DNA of 32,416 bases from Solirubrobacterales bacterium (GTDB lineage Bacteria > Actinomycetota > Thermoleophilia > Solirubrobacterales > Solirubrobacteraceae). The stretch spans positions 1-32,416 of the forward strand of contig DAHUYQ010000008.1 of the NCBI GenBank assembly GCA_027315115.1. The letters run 5' to 3'. The notes below the pieces were generated by a model. It ran no database searches, was not told the origin of the DNA, and was given only the letters and a program-made list of their open reading frames with translations. Shown here piece by piece: positions 29,898 to 32,416 of this stretch; position 1 is the stretch's first letter; each line of letters starts with the position of its first letter. Both the position numbers and the translations under genes were made by a program.

Positions 29898-29910
29898 GCC
29901 TTGCAACCGA

Positions 29911-29939
29911 AGGATATCGGCGTCTCCGGCAGTGCTCAA
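29911..29939 (-). promoter_or_regulatory. Possible promoter of the riboflavin operon
   Basis: On the minus strand TTGAGC (29934-29939) and TATCCT (29911-29916) are separated by exactly 17 bases, each matching four of six consensus positions. The -10 box lies only 13 bases before the ribD ATG, so the transcript would be nearly leaderless and would leave no room for a riboswitch. Confidence 0.4.
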
Positions 29940-30100
29940 ACGCTTTGGCAAACGGACCCCGGACCGCGGCCGGCGCCTGCGCTCACCGCAACCCATGGTC
30001 GGTTAGGGTGTCTTATCCGCCACGTACCCTCCAGGGGAGAGGCGGCGCGCTCGGCTCGCCGCAGCTTGCGCGCCGTGCCGCGGGCAAGTCTGCGCCCGGA

Positions 30101-30117
30101 TGAGAAACCGTTTCTGA
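30101..30117 (+). promoter_or_regulatory. Operator-like inverted repeat before the glycoside hydrolase
   Basis: 'agaaa'-ccg-'tttct' (30103-30115) with one more paired base after a mismatch makes a 17-bp imperfect palindrome, AT-rich in a GC-rich setting. It ends 12 bases before the ATG at 30130. The A-A-A-C-C-G-T-T-T centre resembles operators of LacI-family sugar regulators, which would suit a glycosidase gene. It overlaps the likely leader, so it could act as a repressor site. Confidence 0.35.
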
Positions 30118-30129
30118 ATTGAGGTGTCA

Positions 30130-31533
30130 ATGCTGCGTCGTCGCGTCTTGATGTGTGTCCTACTCGCATGCGCCTGCCTCGGCGCCACAGCGCTGCCCGC
30201 GATGGCCTCCCAGCGGCAGGTCACCTACTTCGAGGCGCCCGAACAGCTCCTCAACCCTGCCACCCGGCCGGGGGCGTTCAAGCAGTTGCAGTGGCTCGGC
30301 GTGACCGCGATCCGCCTCGAAGTGACCTGGGGCTACATCGCGCCCGGGGCGAACAGCGCCACCAAGCCCGAATTCGAAGCCACGAACCCGAATGCGTACG
30401 ACTGGAGCGAGTACGACGAAGTGATCGCAGAAGCCAAACGCCTGAAATGGCAGGTGCTGCTCACCGTCAGCTCGCCGGTCCCGCGCTGGGCCACCTCCAA
30501 CAAGCAATACCCGTACGTCACGCGGCCCGACGACCGCGACTTCGAAGAATTCATGGTCGCCGTGGGTCGCCACTTCGGCTCGGAAGTCACGACCTGGGCG
30601 ATCTGGAACGAGCCCAACCAGCCCGAGTTCCTGCGACCGCAGTTCAGCCCCAACGGCAGGCCGGAAGCCGGGTGGATCTATCGCGGCCTCTTCCAGGCCG
30701 GCTACAAAGGACTGCGGGCCGGCGGCATATCCAAACCGAGGGTGCTGCTCGGCGAAGCGCAGCCGACCGCGAAGTTCTTCAAGAACTACAAACAGGGTCA
30801 GCTCTACGACGCCGTCTCGCCGATCGCGTTCATGCGCGAAGCGCTGTGCCTGAACGCCAAGTACAAGAAGCGCTCACGCGGCTGTGAATCGCTGCCCGTC
30901 GCCGGGTTCTCGATCCACCCCTACACGACCGCCGCGGGCCCATACAGCCGCTCGCCGAGCGCCGAAAACGTCACGATCGGGACGCTGCAGCGGATGGTGC
31001 AGGCGCTCAACAAGGCCGCCAAAGCGGGCGTGATCAAAGCGGGCCTGCCGCTCTACATCACCGAGTTCGGGATCAGGAGCAAGCCCGAACCAGACATCGG
31101 CGTCTCGGACTCCACGCAGGCCGAATGGGATGCGATCAGCGAACGGCTGGCCTGGGAAAACCCGCGCGTGGCGAGCTTCTGCCAGTACCTGCTTACCGAC
31201 AGCGTGCTCCACCGCGGACCGCAGACGGGGCTGGAGACCCTTCACGGCCAGAAGAAGCCGCTCTACTTCGGCTTCCCGGTGCCGCTGACCGTCACATCCA
31301 CCCGCCACGGCTACAGCCTGTGGGGCTTCGTGCGGCCGGCACGCAAAGCCACGACCGTGACCGTGCTGATCCAGCGGCCTCACTCCAAAGCGTGGCGGGT
31401 GCTCAGGAAGGTCAAAACCGGCGGACTGGGCTACTGGACGCTGAAATCGGCCGTCAAGGGCAGCTTCTGGCGCGTGCGCTGGATCAGCCCCGAAGGCGTC
31501 AGGTACGAAGGCCCGCCGATCAAAGCGAGCTGA
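30130..31533 (+). CDS. Secreted glycoside hydrolase of clan GH-A type
   Basis: A 467-residue exported TIM-barrel glycosidase. Residues 1-26 are a signal peptide (basic 'MLRRR', hydrophobic core, 'AMA' before the cut). The acid/base Glu161 lies in 'AIWNEPNQPEF' and the likely nucleophile Glu312 in 'LYITEFG', the arrangement of GH5/GH39-like enzymes. The last about 95 residues ('LTVTSTRHGYSLWGFVRP' onward) look like a small beta domain. The substrate is unknown. The ATG at 30130 has GAGG 6 bases upstream; a GTG at 30124 is less likely. It is the only long plus-strand gene in the second half, divergent from ribD. It uses GAA and AAA codons often, unlike its neighbours. Confidence 0.85.
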   Translation: MLRRRVLMCVLLACACLGATALPAMASQRQVTYFEAPEQLLNPATRPGAFKQLQWLGVTAIRLEVTWGYIAPGANSATKPEFEATNPNAYDWSEYDEVIAEAKRLKWQVLLTVSSPVPRWATSNKQYPYVTRPDDRDFEEFMVAVGRHFGSEVTTWAIWNEPNQPEFLRPQFSPNGRPEAGWIYRGLFQAGYKGLRAGGISKPRVLLGEAQPTAKFFKNYKQGQLYDAVSPIAFMREALCLNAKYKKRSRGCESLPVAGFSIHPYTTAAGPYSRSPSAENVTIGTLQRMVQALNKAAKAGVIKAGLPLYITEFGIRSKPEPDIGVSDSTQAEWDAISERLAWENPRVASFCQYLLTDSVLHRGPQTGLETLHGQKKPLYFGFPVPLTVTSTRHGYSLWGFVRPARKATTVTVLIQRPHSKAWRVLRKVKTGGLGYWTLKSAVKGSFWRVRWISPEGVRYEGPPIKAS

Positions 31534-31559
31534 CCAGCAGCGATGCCGCCCGGCTCCCT

Positions 31560-31620
31560 GACGGCCCTCGGCAGGCCGTCGGGGGCCGGCGGGGCGCGCT
31601 GACGGCCACGACGGGCCGTC
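31560..31620. terminator. Two tandem hairpins between convergent genes
   Basis: Hairpin 1 is 'gacggcc' (31560-31566), a 7-base loop and 'ggccgtc' (31574-31580). Hairpin 2 has the same stem at 31601-31607 and 31614-31620 with a 6-base loop. Both lie in the 96-base gap between the glycoside hydrolase stop and the rpe stop, which suggests a bidirectional terminator. No T-run follows on either strand. Confidence 0.65.
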
Positions 31621-31629
31621 GGGGAGCGT

Positions 31630-32316
31630 TCAGCAGGCGCCTGCCGCGCGCGCGATCGCGCGGTAGGACTCGGCGGGGCTCGGCGTGCCGAATATCGCCG
31701 AGCCGGCGACCAGCAGCGTGGCGCCGGCCTGCCTGCACGCGGGCGCGGTCCGGGGATCGATCCCGCCGTCGACCTCGATCGCGATCGAGGGGCCGACCAG
31801 CTCACGCAGCCGCTCGATCTTGGCGGGCGAGCGCGCTATGAACGGCTGGCCGCCCCAGCCGGGGTTGACCGTCATGCACAGCACCAGGTCGAGCAGGTCG
31901 AGCACCTCCGAGAGCACCTGCGGCGGCGTGGATGGGTTGAGCGCCACGCCGGCGCCAACCCCGTGCTCACGCACCCGTTCCAGCGCGTAGGCGAGGTGGG
32001 GCGTGGCCTCTGCGTGCACGGTTATCGATCCCGCCCCTGCCTTGGCGAACTCGGCGACGTGGCGCTCGGGGCGCTCGATCATCAGGTGCACGTCGAGCGT
32101 CGCCCCCGCGGCCTGCGCCTGCTCGGCCAGGCCGGCGACCACGATCGGTCCGACCGTGATCGGCGGCACGAAGTGCCCGTCCATCACGTCGACGTGGATC
32201 ACGCGCGCGCCCGCGTCGAGCACCTCCTGCACCTGGTCGGCCAGCCGCGAGAAGTCCGCCGAGAGGATCGAAGGCGCGACGCGCACCTGCTGCATGGGGC
32301 TGCTGCTCACCGCCAC
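31630..32316 (-). CDS. rpe: Ribulose-phosphate 3-epimerase
   Basis: Interconverts ribulose 5-phosphate and xylulose 5-phosphate in the pentose phosphate pathway; ribulose 5-phosphate is also the substrate of RibAB. The TIM-barrel marks are present: 'VAPSILSADFSRL', 'IHVDVMDGHFVPPIT' with metal-binding His and Asp, 'LDVHLMIERPE', 'MTVNPGWGGQPFI' and 'IEVDGGIDPRTA'. It is 228 residues from GTG 32316; a GTG at 32310 with GAGGA at good spacing, or the ATG at 32295, may be the true start. The frame stays open upstream to the window edge but the sequence there does not look like Rpe. Confidence 0.93.
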   Translation of the reverse strand: MAVSSSPMQQVRVAPSILSADFSRLADQVQEVLDAGARVIHVDVMDGHFVPPITVGPIVVAGLAEQAQAAGATLDVHLMIERPERHVAEFAKAGAGSITVHAEATPHLAYALERVREHGVGAGVALNPSTPPQVLSEVLDLLDLVLCMTVNPGWGGQPFIARSPAKIERLRELVGPSIAIEVDGGIDPRTAPACRQAGATLLVAGSAIFGTPSPAESYRAIARAAGAC

Positions 32317-32416
32317 ATCCTCGCTGATCGGGCAGACGGGCGCCTGGGCGCCGCGGCACCCGCGGCGCGGCAGCCTGGGCGGCGCGCCGCCGCGGCCGCG
32401 GCGGCCCCGTGGCCTG
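32317..32416. other. Very GC-rich stretch upstream of rpe, no gene recognised
   Basis: Almost pure G and C with 'gccgcggc' type repeats and self-complementary segments such as 'cgccgcgg'. All three minus-strand frames are open for most of it, giving Ala/Arg/Pro runs, so it may be the end of an upstream gene or a structured intergenic region. One minus-strand frame ends at a TGA that overlaps the GTG at 32310. Confidence 0.3.

Noticed and set aside
29898..30123. FMN riboswitch upstream of ribD
   Set aside because: None of the conserved stem sequences could be found on the minus strand, and the region also serves the divergent gene.

Overview
This 32.4 kb window is chromosomal DNA of very high GC. 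Gene content and order point to an actinobacterium, most likely class Thermoleophilia (Solirubrobacterales type). The lineage is an inference from the actinobacterial order coaD-rsmD-recG-DAK2-rpmB, the YceD-rpmF-plsX-acpP-rnc-smc-ftsY cluster, the ffh-rpsP-khpA-rimM-trmD-rplS-lepB-rnhB run, frequent GTG and TTG starts, and many Ala/Gly-rich insertions. Nothing in the window fixes the species.

Layout. Positions 1-2050 are an accessory strip: the tail of an unrecognised gene, a protein with two winged-helix segments, and a PIN-domain toxin with a small partner gene. Positions 2137-3092 hold a plus-strand trio: yraN (UPF0102), a HicA-like protein without the usual histidine, and a 98-aa partner. 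A minus-strand housekeeping block follows (3323-11363): rnhB, lepB, rplS, trmD, rimM, khpA, rpsP, ffh, an SPFH protein, NfeD and ftsY. A second PIN toxin pair on the plus strand (11461-12068) sits between ftsY and smc. The next minus-strand block (12088-18454) is smc, rnc, acpP, plsX, rpmF and yceD. An acyl-CoA ligase, a DivIVA-like coiled-coil protein, coaD, rsmD, recG, a DAK2 protein and rpmB follow (18562-26274). Then comes a complete riboflavin operon, ribD-ribE-ribAB-ribH (26287-29897). The window ends with a divergent secreted glycoside hydrolase on the plus strand and rpe on the minus strand.

How the genes fit together. The core is translation and protein targeting (S16, L19, L28, L32, RimM, TrmD, RsmD, Ffh, FtsY, LepB), lipid precursor supply (PlsX, ACP, acyl-CoA ligase, DAK2 protein), chromosome upkeep (SMC, RecG, RNase HII) and cofactor synthesis (CoaD, RibDEABH). 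Most are packed in operons with 4-base ATGA or GTGA overlaps.

The most unusual signals are: three abutting perfect 24-bp palindromes with a shared GCATGC core but different arms, directly after the coiled-coil gene (20212-20284); an RNase III with two of four metal ligands replaced; the HicA-like pair beside a displaced yraN; a short repeat-built ORF overlapping the start of rsmD; tandem duplication of the 3' end of ftsY; and low-complexity or metal-binding extensions on several housekeeping proteins. No rRNA, tRNA, CRISPR array or recognisable insertion sequence was seen. No stretch over 300 bases lacks a gene.
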